Shown here: piece after piece, positions 15,601-24,681 of the stretch
How the letters are laid out: each line of letters begins with the position of its first letter
Position numbering within the stretch: position 1 is the stretch's first letter
Assembly (NCBI RefSeq): GCF_001437125.1
Contig: NZ_JQCA01000043.1
Location: forward strand, 92,991 to 156,990
Length of the DNA: 64,000 nucleotides
Source: Levilactobacillus paucivorans
GTDB taxonomy: Bacteria > Bacillota > Bacilli > Lactobacillales > Lactobacillaceae
Direction of reading: 5' to 3'
Notes under the pieces: model-generated
Seen by the model: the letters and a program-made list of their open reading frames with translations, nothing else
The model's database searches: none
What the model was told of the DNA's origin: nothing
Translations under genes and position numbers: made by a program

Positions 15601-15628
15601 CTTTGCTTGGTCTCAAATATTGTTATTA

Positions 15629-15657
15629 AATTTATCATCATTCATTTTCATTGTCAA
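15629..15657 (-). promoter_or_regulatory. Promoter of the T-box transcript
   Basis: Minus-strand TTGACA and TAAATT separated by 17 bp, with the T-box leader beginning about 25 bases downstream. Confidence 0.8.
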
Positions 15658-15710
15658 TCCTTTTATAAACATTCATTTTCATGTATATTATGGATTGGGA
15701 ATCTAAAAAA

Positions 15711-15743
15711 AGAGCTAGTCCATACGGCTGTATGGCTAGCTCT
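15711..15743 (-). terminator. Terminator of the gene at 15802
   Basis: AGAGCTAG-CCATAC and GTATGG-CTAGCTCT arms with seven T on the minus strand side (T-run at 15705-15711). Confidence 0.85.
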
Positions 15744-15801
15744 TCTCATCGTCGACCTTATTTGCATAAAGTCGCCGTTAAATTATTTTTTTATACAAAC
15801 G

Positions 15802-16077
15802 TTACTTTCCCCGAGTCTGTTGCTGTACTTGCGGTGAAGTGGTTGTCTGACGACTAACCGTCTTCCCCGCTTGACTAGTCGTGGTCTGCGTCTTAATCTC
15901 AACGTGACCATGACCCGTTGTCTTCTTATTGGTAACCTGCACCACCGTTTGCCCCGAAGTGGGCTGCACGACGGAATCCGTAATGGTTGACCGGTTTCCT
16001 GATGGGTGCCCCAAAATGATGAGCCCCACAATTAAACCAATCAGCAGGCCGCTAATTCCCCGTATTCTTCTGTTCAT
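15802..16077 (-). CDS. Small membrane-anchored or secreted protein, unknown function
   Basis: 91 aa with an N-terminal hydrophobic segment (ISGLLIGLIVGLIILG) after basic residues, followed by a low-complexity Thr/Gln/Lys-rich tail (TTTSQAGKTVSRQTTTSPQVQQQ) likely outside the cell. No cleavage motif is convincing, so it may stay anchored. Single gene with its own terminator, next to an MFS transporter gene read in the same direction but 75 bases away. Not recognised. Confidence 0.6.
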   Translation of the reverse strand: MNRRIRGISGLLIGLIVGLIILGHPSGNRSTITDSVVQPTSGQTVVQVTNKKTTGHGHVEIKTQTTTSQAGKTVSRQTTTSPQVQQQTRGK

Positions 16078-16151
16078 GAGCCTTCCCCTGATTTCCCTAG
16101 TGTACGATTAATCTCCTACTATCAGACATTATACACCATTCAGGTGAAAAC

Positions 16152-17333
16152 TCATTTAAAAGTTTTCACGCGGCGCCGGTTGACCGTCACCACGAAAACA
16201 TTCAATCCTAGAATAACCATAATCGTTGCCGCAGCAATAATGAACAGCAACGTATAGGAAGTCTGGTCGATGATGATCCCCCCCATCAGCGGTCCAATGG
16301 CTTTCCCAACGGACGTCCAGGCATTGGACATCCCCTGGTACTTCCCTTTAACCGCGGCGGGCGTGAGATTATTGACGATCGCTGGGATTGCCGGAAACGC
16401 CGTCGCTTCACCCATCGTCAGGATAATCATGGCAATGGTGAAGTGGGCATAGTCCTTGGCAAAGATCAACGTCACAAAGGAAACCGCCAGGAAGAAAATC
16501 CCCGCGTAGACCTGTAGATACAGGTTACTGAAGTAGTTCCCAAGCCAATTAATAAAGACCTGTAGCACCACAATCAGTCCCCCATTTAAGGTCCATAACA
16601 GACTATAACTCTTCATTGGAATTCCCATTCCCGTCATATAAACGGACAGGTTAGACTCCCACTGCGTGTACATAATCCAGATGACCATTAACGAGAAAAA
16701 GAACGTCAGCATAATTCGCTGATTAGGCCGTGGAATCTTGATCCGAACCTTTTCTTTGGCTGAGACCACCTTGGGTTGCGTCACGGCAGGCGCTTTGTAG
16801 TGTTGAACCACCACGATGAGAAATAGAACGAAAAGTGCAAAGGCAATTGCAAATAATAGCGTGACACTGGTGCTGTACACGTACCCCACCAGGGCTGTCC
16901 CCAAGACCACCCCTAAGTTCTGTGCGAAATACAGCATGTTGAAGATGTAGCGTCCATCGCGGCTATGAATCGTCGTCCCGAGGGAGTTCACCATGGTCAA
17001 CGTCCAGCCCGATGCCAATCCCAAGAAGATCAGCGCAATCGGGAAGGCCGGCCAACCATGGTTAATGATAAGTCCCCCTAAAGTGATCAGTGAGAGCAAA
17101 ATCCCACCAATCGTTAAATAATAAGGGTTTCGGCGGTCAAACAACCGGCCCCCGAGGACACTCCCGACAACGTTTGCTAGGGAATAAAATAATAGGATCA
17201 CCCCAACTTTTGTCAGTGATGCGCCCAGTCGGTTATGCAGGTAAATGGTCGTCAGCGGCCAAATAAAACTCATGCCGATACTGCTGAACAAAGCGCCCAC
17301 GACTAACCAACGCAACCGAATTTCTTTTTGCAT
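16152..17333 (-). CDS. MFS transporter, probable drug/multidrug exporter
   Basis: 393 aa with 12 predicted membrane spans and a central cytoplasmic loop at about 180-205 (KAPAVTQPKVVSAKEKVRIKIPRP). The loop 2-3 motif A is present as GGRLFDRRNP, and a second-half counterpart is weaker. Similar proteins (YfmO/MdtG-like class) export lipophilic compounds using the proton gradient; the substrate here is unknown. ATG start with AGGAGAG upstream. No regulator is adjacent. Confidence 0.85.
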   Translation of the reverse strand: MQKEIRLRWLVVGALFSSIGMSFIWPLTTIYLHNRLGASLTKVGVILLFYSLANVVGSVLGGRLFDRRNPYYLTIGGILLSLITLGGLIINHGWPAFPIALIFLGLASGWTLTMVNSLGTTIHSRDGRYIFNMLYFAQNLGVVLGTALVGYVYSTSVTLLFAIAFALFVLFLIVVVQHYKAPAVTQPKVVSAKEKVRIKIPRPNQRIMLTFFFSLMVIWIMYTQWESNLSVYMTGMGIPMKSYSLLWTLNGGLIVVLQVFINWLGNYFSNLYLQVYAGIFFLAVSFVTLIFAKDYAHFTIAMIILTMGEATAFPAIPAIVNNLTPAAVKGKYQGMSNAWTSVGKAIGPLMGGIIIDQTSYTLLFIIAAATIMVILGLNVFVVTVNRRRVKTFK

Positions 17334-17681
17334 ATACTATACAGCCTCTCCTTTCCAGAAACATGTTAAGCCTTATTCTAGCACTAGAAGGGGGGCCTCC
17401 ACCAGTCCCCCCTTTAAACTAATAAGACACCCCACCAAATTTTGTTAACACCGCCCCAATCCCCTGAGGGGGCCGTCCTGATTCATCGGTAGCCCTGGTT
17501 TCATGACTATTTGGCACTCACCGGTTGGCCAATGCTCTAAAAGACGAGATGTCATGCCACCCGCTTCTGGTTAGACGAACCCTTGATCCGTCACCATTCC
17601 CACAGATACCACGCCACCGGTCGTTCTTCGCGAAAATATGACTCCCGGCTCACCTGCCACAACCATCATCGCCGACCACAA

Positions 17682-17697
17682 TGTTTCATGTGAAACA
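17682..17697. other. parS-like site 1
   Basis: TGTTTCATGTGAAACA, a perfect palindrome one base away from the Firmicute ParB site TGTTTCACGTGAAACA, in a non-coding gap about 20 kb left of dnaA. Confidence 0.8.
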
Positions 17698-17743
17698 TTG
17701 TTTGTCAGCCCGATTGAACGACCCCCTGAACCAAAATGGCCAT

Positions 17744-17777
17744 AAAAAAAGACCACCGCTCGGGGAAAGCGATGATC
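17744..17777 (-). terminator. Terminator downstream of dnaB
   Basis: GACCACCGCT and AGCGATGATC arms with two wobble pairs, followed on the minus strand by seven T. It lies 270 bases past dnaB and may stop readthrough. Confidence 0.65.
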
Positions 17778-17790
17778 ATCGGAGTAGGGG

Positions 17791-17827
17791 TAACGCCATT
17801 TATAAGAATGACGTTAACTATTTTTTC
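17791..17827 (+). terminator. Hairpin with T-run ahead of a mini-ORF
   Basis: TAACG-CATT and AATG-CGTTA arms around TATAAG followed by six T on the plus strand. It stands directly before a strong ribosome site (see 17852). Confidence 0.5.
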
Positions 17828-17851
17828 ATTATTCCAGGGGAGGAGGAGTAC

Positions 17852-17869
17852 ATGAAAAAAGATTGTTAA
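17852..17869 (+). CDS. Possible five-codon mini-ORF MKKDC
   Basis: GGGGAGGAGG stands 5 to 10 bases before ATG, an unusually strong ribosome site, but the frame ends after MKKDC. The same frame then stays open for 35 codons (SLVEATTRLTSILYILIGKYDENV...) to 17977. It may be a leader peptide or the relic of a small gene with a stop. The rest of the gap 17334-18049 holds parS and hairpins only. Confidence 0.35.
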   Translation: MKKDC

Positions 17870-17995
17870 TCTTTGGTAGAAGCAACCACTCGGTTAACTT
17901 CTATACTGTACATACTAATCGGAAAATATGATGAAAATGTGAACTTTTTGGCACGCCACTATGAATTTTGCACATAAACACTATTTAAATGCTAA

Positions 17996-18028
17996 TTAGC
18001 CCCATAATCACCATGATCACGGGGCTAA
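17996..18028 (-). terminator. Possible dnaB terminator
   Basis: TTAGCCCC and GGGGCTAA arms with a 17-base loop; the T-run is poor. Confidence 0.4.
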
Positions 18029-18049
18029 ATGAGTTCAATTCAATTTGAT

Positions 18050-19441
18050 TTAGTGACCATCGGGGACATAGGCCACCGATGAAAACTTATTATATGACTT
18101 CACGAAGAGTAATTTGACCGTTCCTCGTGGACCCGAACGGTTCTTTTCGATAATGACTTCGACTTCCCCCACGTCCTGGTCACCCTCATCACGGGGGTCG
18201 CTGTCATTATTGTCATCCTCATCCCCGTCACGTTCGTAGTAATCGTCACGGTACAGGAACGACACGATATCGGCATCTTGTTCGATCGATCCGGATTCCC
18301 GAATATCGGACAGCACAGGCCGCTTGTCTTGCCGCTGTTCCACCCCACGAGAGAGTTGGGACAACGCAATGACAGGCACGTGGAGTTCCTTAGCCAGCTT
18401 CTTTAATTGCCGTGAAATATCGGAAACTTCTTGTTGCCGACTTTCGTGGTTGGTCCCTTCAATCAGTTGGAGGTAATCAATCACGATGAGGCCAAGATTT
18501 CCCTTTTCCTTAGCGAGCCGACGACACTTGGCCCGAATTTCAGTAATCTTATTCCCGGCGGTGTCATCGATATAGATGCTGGCCTTGGCCAAACTCCCCA
18601 TGGCCACGATCAGGTTCTGCCATTCATCCTCGGAGAGTTGCCCCGTCCGCAGGTGATTGGCGTCGATCGACCCTTCCGCACACAACATCCGGTTAACCAG
18701 GGACTCCGCGCTCATTTCCAAACTGAAAATAGCCACGGTCTTGTCGGTCTTAGTCCCCACGTTCTGCGCGATATTCAAGGCAAAGGCGGTCTTCCCCACA
18801 GCTGGCCGAGCGGCGAGAATCATTAATTCATCGTCGTGAAGCCCCGTGGTCATCTTGTCCAACTCGGCGTAGCCCGTCGACAGTCCGGTAATCACGTCTC
18901 CCTGTTCGGAGAGTTTGTTAATTTCTTCAAAGGAGTTGTTCAGCACGTCTCTGATCGGTTTGAAACCCGATTGGTTCCGCGTTTCCGCCACATTCATGAT
19001 GTCACGTTCGGCGTTATCGAGGAGGTCGGTAACATCCCCATCTTGTTGATAACCCTGGGTGGCGATGTTCGTGGCCGTCTGAATCAGCTTACGTAACAGG
19101 GACTTTTCCTGGACGATCTTGGCATAGTACGTGGCGTTAGCGGCGGTCGGAACGGCCCCGGCTAACTCGGCGATATACGTAATGCCCCCCACGTCATCCA
19201 ACTGATTCTTAGCCGTCAGTCGGTCCGTGATCGTCACCACATCAATGGCTTCGTCTCGGTCGTTCAGTTCGATCATCGCCTGGAAGATAATCTGGTGTTC
19301 CCGGCGATAAAAGTCTTCCGGCTCTAAAAATTCTAACGCATCCACCAACGCGTCGGTACTCAAAAAGATAGCCCCGAGGACCGCCTTTTCGGCATCGAGG
19401 TTCTGTGGTGGTGTATGGTCTGTTAATACGTTATTATCCAT
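18050..19441 (-). CDS. dnaB: Replicative DNA helicase DnaB
   Basis: 463 aa hexameric 5'-3' helicase that unwinds DNA ahead of the replisome (the DnaC counterpart of Bacillus). N-terminal primase-interacting domain (PPQNLDAEKAVLGAIFLS), linker helix, and RecA-like domain with Walker A ARPAVGKTAFALN, Walker B LIVIDYLQLI and the arginine-finger region SGPRGTVKLLF. An acidic insertion (DGDEDDNNDSDPRDEGDQD) lies near the C-terminus in a position that varies among lactobacilli. Third gene in the order gdpP-rplI-dnaB, 160 bases after rplI. Confidence 0.97.
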   Translation of the reverse strand: MDNNVLTDHTPPQNLDAEKAVLGAIFLSTDALVDALEFLEPEDFYRREHQIIFQAMIELNDRDEAIDVVTITDRLTAKNQLDDVGGITYIAELAGAVPTAANATYYAKIVQEKSLLRKLIQTATNIATQGYQQDGDVTDLLDNAERDIMNVAETRNQSGFKPIRDVLNNSFEEINKLSEQGDVITGLSTGYAELDKMTTGLHDDELMILAARPAVGKTAFALNIAQNVGTKTDKTVAIFSLEMSAESLVNRMLCAEGSIDANHLRTGQLSEDEWQNLIVAMGSLAKASIYIDDTAGNKITEIRAKCRRLAKEKGNLGLIVIDYLQLIEGTNHESRQQEVSDISRQLKKLAKELHVPVIALSQLSRGVEQRQDKRPVLSDIRESGSIEQDADIVSFLYRDDYYERDGDEDDNNDSDPRDEGDQDVGEVEVIIEKNRSGPRGTVKLLFVKSYNKFSSVAYVPDGH

Positions 19442-19558
19442 GCTTGGTTATTTACCTCTTTATCGGACACCAGTTCAACATCAGGTTTCTATTTTACCAT
19501 AGTATCACGACCCAAGGGGAAAAGTGACCCGAGTTTTCCCGCCATCAGAATCGTAAAT

Positions 19559-19586
19559 AAAAAGGCCACCATGACTGGCGACCTTT
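19559..19586 (-). terminator. Terminator-like hairpin between rplI and dnaB
   Basis: AAGGTCGCCA and TGGTGGCCTT arms (two wobble pairs) followed by five T on the minus strand; it may lower dnaB expression relative to rplI. Confidence 0.65.
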
Positions 19587-19600
19587 CCGAAACACTTGTC

Positions 19601-20053
19601 TTACTTTTGCGTCACGTGAACGCGAATCTTCGCGGTCACTTGGCTGTGTAACTTAACGGGAACGTTCGTGTAGCCCAAGACCCGAATGGGTTCTGGGAGC
19701 TCCACCTTACGCTTGTCGAGCTTCAGACCAAATTGCTTCTGGAGGGCCTGCGTAATCTGCTTGCTAGGAATTGACCCGAACAGCCGGCCATCTTCCCCCG
19801 CCTTGGCGACGATTTCAACGACTGTCTTGTCGTCTTCCAAGTGCTTTTGGAGTTCCTGGGCCTCGGCTAAGTTTTCAGCCTCGCGTCGGTCTTCTGCCTT
19901 CTTTTCTGCCTTGAGTTGACTCATGGCAGCTTGGTTAGCCTCCTTGGCTAATCCCCGCTTAATCAGGAAGTTTTGGGCGTAGCCATCGGGAACGTTCTTA
20001 ATTTCTCCGCGCTTACCCTTACCCCGGACATCTTTGGTAAAAATAACTCTCAC
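19601..20053 (-). CDS. rplI: 50S ribosomal protein L9
   Basis: 150 aa, the usual L9 length, when started at GTG 20053: [21 protein letters not shown] matches the canonical N-terminus, and GAGGA lies 9 bases upstream. A GTG three codons earlier abuts the ribosome site. N-domain binds 23S rRNA, the long connecting helix ([25 protein letters not shown]) follows, then the C-domain ([16 protein letters not shown]). Lies between gdpP and dnaB, the common Firmicute order. Confidence 0.97.
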   Translation of the reverse strand: MRVIFTKDVRGKGKRGEIKNVPDGYAQNFLIKRGLAKEANQAAMSQLKAEKKAEDRREAENLAEAQELQKHLEDDKTVVEIVAKAGEDGRLFGSIPSKQITQALQKQFGLKLDKRKVELPEPIRVLGYTNVPVKLHSQVTAKIRVHVTQK

Positions 20054-20119
20054 GTCGGTCACTCCTCATTTAATATGCTAACTTTAATCCTACGCCGAAA
20101 CCCCACCAGAATCAATTAA

Positions 20120-22135
20120 CTATGTGGTGGCCGGTTCCGGTTCGCCGCTGTGGTTGAGCAGCTCAATCAGCTGTTGCTTAACCTCGGCGACGGACTTGTC
20201 GCTAATCTGGGTCGCCGCATTAGACAGGTGACCCCCACCACCCATGGCTTCCATGGTGAGCTGGACGTTAATTTCACCCAGCGACCGCGCGGAAATGCCG
20301 ACACGGCCATCGTCTCTGCGTGTGATGACATACGAGGCATCCACGCCGGACATATTCAGGAGATCATCGGCGGCCTGCGCCGCGGTGACTGGATCATAGG
20401 TTTGATCCTCTTCCCCGGCAATCAGGGCCATGTCTTCATTGACGAATTCCACCATTTCAATCAGGTGGTTGCGTTTCAGGTAGCTGTCGACGTTTTCCTT
20501 CATGTAACGTTGCATCTCGAGCGCATCGGCCCCCGCAGAACGGAGGTAACTGGCGGCATCAAAGGTTCGCGTCCCTGTCCGCATCGAGAAGTGCTTCGTA
20601 TCCACGAAGATCCCCGCCAACATGGCCGTGGCTTCCAGCTTGTTGATGGGCTCACCCTCCTGCGACTGATACTCAAACATTTCGGTAATCAGTTCACAAG
20701 TCGAGCTGGCATATGGTTCGATGTAGACCAGCAGTGGGTTTTCAGGGAACTCTTCGCCTCGCCGGTGATGGTCAATGATCATCACGCGGTTTTCCAACCG
20801 GTCGTAGAGCGCCGAGGAAATGGAAATCGACGGCTTCGAGTGGTCCACCATCAGCAACATACTCTGGTCGGTGGCCTTCTCCAACGCCTCTTCCGGCGAG
20901 ATGATGGCAGCATCGATCGATGGGTAGTCCTTCAGGTTATCCAGCAAGCGCTGAACATCGGAGTGGACCGTTTCCTTATCCAAGACAATCCAACAGGTCT
21001 TGTTGTTCATCTTGGCAATCCGCCGAATCCCTAGACAGGCCCCCAGCGAGTCCATGTCGGGTTGCGAATGGCCCTGAACGAAGATCTGGTCGGACTCGTT
21101 CATCAGCTCTTGCAGGGCTTGTGAAATCATCCGGGCCCGAACCCGCGTCCGTTTCTCCATCGGGTTGGTCTTCCCACCATAGTAGCGGGCGGCCTGGTCA
21201 GCGGCCTTCACCACGACCTGGTCCCCACCCCGACCCAGCGCCAGGTCCAGATTACTCTGGGCTTGGTCAGCCAGCTTGTTGAGGTTGGGATCGCCGTAAG
21301 CAATCCCCATACTCAAGGTTAACGGGAAGTTTTGCTTGGACGTCGTCTCACGAATTGTATCGAGAATCTTGAATTTATCGGCTTCAATCGCGGCCAGCGA
21401 CTTGGCGTAGGCCAGGACGAAGTAGTGGTCATCGTCCAACTGTTTGAGGTACATATCAAACTGTTGAACCCAGGCCGACAGCTCATTGGTCACGTAGTTT
21501 CGTAGATTGGAAATATCCTGGTCGGTCATCGACTGGGTAATCTCATCATAGTTATCCAAGAAAATTTGACCGATAGCGATCTTCTCGTTGTCGTACTGCT
21601 CTTGAATCAACTGGTAATGCGTGATGTCATACAGGTAAACGGCATGAAAATCTGGTTGCACGTACATCGTGAATCGCTGGTCTTGCCATTTAATCGTGGT
21701 CATTGTCTGCGGTTCGGCCGTGCTAATCAGGTCTGCCAACTCGGGGTCGACTTCTTTAATGGGCCGACTCAAAACGTCGGTGTCCCCGAAGTAATTCTGC
21801 AGGTAGGGATTGACCCATTCCACTTGGTCGTTGTCCCCCAGAATCATCACACCCGGTGGCATGCGCAGTAAGGCCTCTTGCTCACCTTGCTGAATGCGAA
21901 ATGCCAGGTCGGAAATATATTGCGTGGTGTCGTCACCAATTTCCGCCATGGTATTGAACACAACCAGCGTGGCAATCCCCACCAGAACAAGAATGACAAT
22001 CCCAAAGATCCAATTCAATAGGAAGGATAGGACGATGCCGAGGATGGCCAGAGCAGCGGTCATAATAGCGATACCGCGCAAGCGCCGATTCTGTAAGAAT
22101 TCGGGGATGTTGGATCGCGAAAATAATTTATTCAT
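20120..22135 (-). CDS. gdpP: Cyclic-di-AMP phosphodiesterase GdpP
   Basis: 671 aa from ATG 22135 with GAGGAG 4-5 bases upstream. Two membrane spans (IAIMTAALAILGIVLSFLLN and FGIVILVLVGIATLVVF), a PAS-like domain (MPPGVMILGDNDQVEWVN), a degenerate GGDEF domain, and DHH/DHHA1 domains with SQPDMDSLGACLGI, MVDHSKPS, IIDHHRRGE and GGGGHLSNAA. Hydrolyses c-di-AMP to pApA and so affects potassium, osmotic and cell-wall homeostasis. Minus-strand TTGTGA and TAAAAT 16 bp apart (22232-22259) may be its promoter. Confidence 0.96.
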   Translation of the reverse strand: MNKLFSRSNIPEFLQNRRLRGIAIMTAALAILGIVLSFLLNWIFGIVILVLVGIATLVVFNTMAEIGDDTTQYISDLAFRIQQGEQEALLRMPPGVMILGDNDQVEWVNPYLQNYFGDTDVLSRPIKEVDPELADLISTAEPQTMTTIKWQDQRFTMYVQPDFHAVYLYDITHYQLIQEQYDNEKIAIGQIFLDNYDEITQSMTDQDISNLRNYVTNELSAWVQQFDMYLKQLDDDHYFVLAYAKSLAAIEADKFKILDTIRETTSKQNFPLTLSMGIAYGDPNLNKLADQAQSNLDLALGRGGDQVVVKAADQAARYYGGKTNPMEKRTRVRARMISQALQELMNESDQIFVQGHSQPDMDSLGACLGIRRIAKMNNKTCWIVLDKETVHSDVQRLLDNLKDYPSIDAAIISPEEALEKATDQSMLLMVDHSKPSISISSALYDRLENRVMIIDHHRRGEEFPENPLLVYIEPYASSTCELITEMFEYQSQEGEPINKLEATAMLAGIFVDTKHFSMRTGTRTFDAASYLRSAGADALEMQRYMKENVDSYLKRNHLIEMVEFVNEDMALIAGEEDQTYDPVTAAQAADDLLNMSGVDASYVITRRDDGRVGISARSLGEINVQLTMEAMGGGGHLSNAATQISDKSVAEVKQQLIELLNHSGEPEPATT

Positions 22136-22231
22136 TTTGCTCCTCATCTGATTCATCTGGAAAAATTTGTGTTCGCCCACTAAAACAGCTTCTGAAAATT
22201 AGCGGGCTTAAAAGTTACAAATAATACCCTT

Positions 22232-22259
22232 ATTTTATCACATTCGGTGACAATCACAA
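22232..22259 (-). promoter_or_regulatory. Candidate gdpP promoter
   Basis: TTGTGA and TAAAAT with a 16-bp spacer, about 95 bases before the gdpP start. Confidence 0.45.
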
Positions 22260-22330
22260 AGACCTGGCTAACCGGATGAAACCTTAACGTGGCGGGGATG
22301 AATCCGATTTATTTTAATTTCCATTTTAGC

Positions 22331-22361
22331 TTGACCTTGACGCGACGACAACCCTTATAGT
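22331..22361 (+). promoter_or_regulatory. MerR-type promoter of the TipAS regulator
   Basis: TTGACC and TATAGT separated by 19 bp; the spacer contains the dyad TTGnCG-nnn-CGnCAA (22337-22351). This points to autoregulation by the gene product. Confidence 0.75.
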
Positions 22362-22391
22362 AGGTTGTAAGCACGAAAGGAGGTGGGTCTC

Positions 22392-23153
22392 GTGACTACC
22401 AGCATTCAAGAACTGGCGCGCCTGGCCAAGGTGAGTCCGCGCACCCTGCGGTATTACGATCAGATTGGCCTGTTGCCAGCAAAACGCAATCCCCAAAACG
22501 GCTACCGTGAATACGACGCCTCTGCCGTCGACCGGTTACAAATCATTCGTTATTTTCAATTGTTTGGCTTCAGTCTCACCGCCATCCAGAAACTCCTGGA
22601 CCAGTCGCCTGCTCGACAAACGGCCGCTCTTGCCCAACAGCGTCAACGCTTGCTGGATGAACGGGAACACCTCACGACGTTGCTGACTACCCTGGACCGC
22701 ATCCTAGCGGCCAGAAATGGAGGTCCGCAAATGACGGATTCAGAAAAATTCAGTGCCTTTAAACAGGAGCAGCTCACCACAAATGACCGCGAGTTTGGCC
22801 AGGAGGCTCGTGATCGCTACGGCACAGCGGCAGTCGATACGAGCCAACGCAAATTTGCCGCACTCAGCGAAACGGACTATCAGGCGATGCAGGCCTGCGA
22901 ACAACGCTTACTAACCAATCTCAAGACCGTTGCCCAATCGGGCGATCTGACTAGTGACTTGGCACAGCAAGTTTTTAATGACCACAAGACCTGGCTATGT
23001 TTCACGTGGAACAATTACTCCGCGGAAACCCATCGCGGCCTCGCCGAGCTCTATCTGAGTGACGAGCGTTTTGCCAGCTACTACAACGATCGGGTGGGCT
23101 TACCTAACGCCACGACAACCCTCGTTGCCATCATTCGCCGCTATGCCCAATAA
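22392..23153 (+). CDS. MerR-family regulator with TipAS drug-binding domain
   Basis: 253 aa from GTG 22392 (AGGAGG at 8 bases; an earlier GTG overlaps the site). N-terminal MerR winged helix (SIQELARLAKVSPRTLRYYDQIGLLP), coiled coil to about residue 110, then a TipAS-type all-helical domain (FGQEARDRYG, WLCFTWNNYSAETHRGLAELYLSDERF). In the family, TipAS binds thiopeptides and other compounds and activates the promoter. No exporter is adjacent, so only autoregulation is visible. Its coding sequence contains an exact parS site (22998-23013). Confidence 0.92.
   Translation: MTTSIQELARLAKVSPRTLRYYDQIGLLPAKRNPQNGYREYDASAVDRLQIIRYFQLFGFSLTAIQKLLDQSPARQTAALAQQRQRLLDEREHLTTLLTTLDRILAARNGGPQMTDSEKFSAFKQEQLTTNDREFGQEARDRYGTAAVDTSQRKFAALSETDYQAMQACEQRLLTNLKTVAQSGDLTSDLAQQVFNDHKTWLCFTWNNYSAETHRGLAELYLSDERFASYYNDRVGLPNATTTLVAIIRRYAQ
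22998..23013. other. parS site 2, inside the TipAS gene
   Basis: TGTTTCACGTGGAACA is the exact reverse complement of the Bacillus ParB consensus TGTTCCACGTGAAACA. It encodes residues CFTWN of the regulator. Confidence 0.92.
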
Positions 23154-23219
23154 CCAACTGGATACGACAAGGGAGACTGTCAGCACACGCTGGGGCAGTC
23201 TCCCTTTTTATATCCGAGA

Positions 23220-23693
23220 TTATTTGGCCATGGGGTCCTTAATTTGACTCCAAGGCATCACGTGAAGCATCCAAGAAATCCCGTAGCGATCGGTGAAGTG
23301 CCCCATCTTACCGCCCCAGAACTGCGATTCAAAGGGCATATCGACGGTAACTGTCTGTGAGGCCACGACGCGTTGATAGAAAGCCTCAGCGGCCGCCGCA
23401 CTGGCAGCGTCATCCGCATTGATATCCAGAATCAGATCAATTTGGTTGCTGGGCGTGGGTGCCCCGCGAAAGGCATCCGCACACTGTAGGCTAGTTCCCA
23501 GAACACTAAAGCCGGCATGAATGGTCATCGCCTCCAAGTCGGCATCGGCTGGTAGCCCAAATTGGGTGGCCTGTTCGGCACTGGGACTGAAGCGATAAAC
23601 ATCCTGTGCGCCAAAGACCTCTTGATAATACGCGAGGGCCTCCTTGGCACTAGTAAATGAGAGACTAGGAATCAAACGAGACTGCATAACCAT
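23220..23693 (-). CDS. VOC/PhnB-like glyoxalase-fold protein
   Basis: 157 aa of the PhnB-type vicinal-oxygen-chelate family: SRLIPSLSFTSAKEALAYYQEVFGA at the start, IHAGFSVLGTSLQCAD in the middle and FWGGKMGHFTDRYGISWMLHV at the end. The metal-binding residues of true glyoxalases are not all present, as usual in this branch; function is unknown and could be binding or resistance to a small molecule. Two start codons (23693, 23687) share AAAGGA. Confidence 0.85.
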   Translation of the reverse strand: MVMQSRLIPSLSFTSAKEALAYYQEVFGAQDVYRFSPSAEQATQFGLPADADLEAMTIHAGFSVLGTSLQCADAFRGAPTPSNQIDLILDINADDAASAAAAEAFYQRVVASQTVTVDMPFESQFWGGKMGHFTDRYGISWMLHVMPWSQIKDPMAK

Positions 23694-23772
23694 TCATCCT
23701 TTCCTGTTTTGGATACGACTGTGGCTTAATTGTAGCAATCTTCTCACGAATGCGATAGCCTAATTTTTTATA

Positions 23773-23803
23773 TAAAAAAGCCACCCCCGCAGGGATGGCT
23801 TTT
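23773..23803 (-). terminator. Terminator of the rpsF-ssb-rpsR operon
   Basis: AAGCCA-CCC and GGG-TGGCTT arms with six T on the minus strand, just past the rpsR stop. Confidence 0.88.
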
Positions 23804-23808
23804 AAAAA

Positions 23809-24045
23809 CTATTCTTCACCGATAAATGGCATTAAGCCCATGATCCGTGAACGCTTGATAGCGATAGTTAACTTCCGTTGGTTCTTGGCACTAGTGCCAG
23901 TAACCCGGCGAGGTAAGATCTTACCCCGTTCGGAGATAAACCGACGTAATAAGTCAGTATCTTTGTAATCAATGTATTCGATGTGGTTGGCTGCAATAAA
24001 GTCAACCTTACGACGGCGACGGCCGCCACGACGTTGTCCTGCCAT
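23809..24045 (-). CDS. rpsR: 30S ribosomal protein S18
   Basis: 78 aa basic protein that forms a heterodimer with S6 on the 30S platform. Family core visible: [55 protein letters not shown]. Preceded by AGGAGG. Last gene of the rpsF-ssb-rpsR operon, 28 bases after ssb. Confidence 0.98.
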   Translation of the reverse strand: MAGQRRGGRRRRKVDFIAANHIEYIDYKDTDLLRRFISERGKILPRRVTGTSAKNQRKLTIAIKRSRIMGLMPFIGEE

Positions 24046-24073
24046 GAGAAATTTCCTCCTCGTTTTTTAGTGT

Positions 24074-24640
24074 TTAGAACGGTAAATCATCATCGGAAAT
24101 GTCAATTGAATCCCCGGTATTCGCAAATGGGTCGCTAGCATTACTGCCGGCGTTCTGATTTGGCGTTGTCGGTCTTGGATTCTGATTTTGAGTTGGGGCA
24201 CTCGAAGTTGGGTTCCCGCTCGTAAATGGATTGGCATTTTGATTCTGATTCTGAGGAGCATTATTCACGGGTGCACCGTAGTTTTCATTTCCACCGTTGG
24301 CGTTTGCGTTACGATTGCTCGAACGTGGTTCCAAGAACGAAAAGTTCTCGACGACAACTTCAGTCACGTAAACTCGTTGACCCTGCTGGTTTTCGTAGTT
24401 CCGGGTTTGGATGCGGCCTTCAATGCCACAAAGAGACCCCTTGTGCATATAGTTCGCAAAATTTTCCGCGGATTTGCGCCAAATGACACAACTAACGAAA
24501 TCAGCTTCCCGCTCACCTTGCTGGTTGGTGAACCGCCGATCAACGGCCAAAGTAAATGTGGCAACAGCAGCACCGCCTTGGGTATAACGTAACTCAACAT
24601 CCCGTGTCAGTCGGCCAGTAAGTACTACTCGGTTGATCAT
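24074..24640 (-). CDS. ssb: Single-stranded DNA-binding protein
   Basis: 188 aa with an OB fold at residues 1-105 ([35 protein letters not shown]), a disordered Asn/Gln/Pro-rich linker and the acidic tip DDDLPF that recruits replication and repair proteins. Sits between rpsF and rpsR in the standard operon and is essential for replication and recombination. Confidence 0.98.
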   Translation of the reverse strand: MINRVVLTGRLTRDVELRYTQGGAAVATFTLAVDRRFTNQQGEREADFVSCVIWRKSAENFANYMHKGSLCGIEGRIQTRNYENQQGQRVYVTEVVVENFSFLEPRSSNRNANANGGNENYGAPVNNAPQNQNQNANPFTSGNPTSSAPTQNQNPRPTTPNQNAGSNASDPFANTGDSIDISDDDLPF

Positions 24641-24681
24641 TGCTGAATAACTCCTCTCAAATTTAAAAGTCTGTAGTTAAA

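Noticed and set aside
22181..22200. CodY-like box (AATTTTCAGAA) upstream of gdpP
   Set aside because: Only about 11 of 15 positions fit and the right half is missing.
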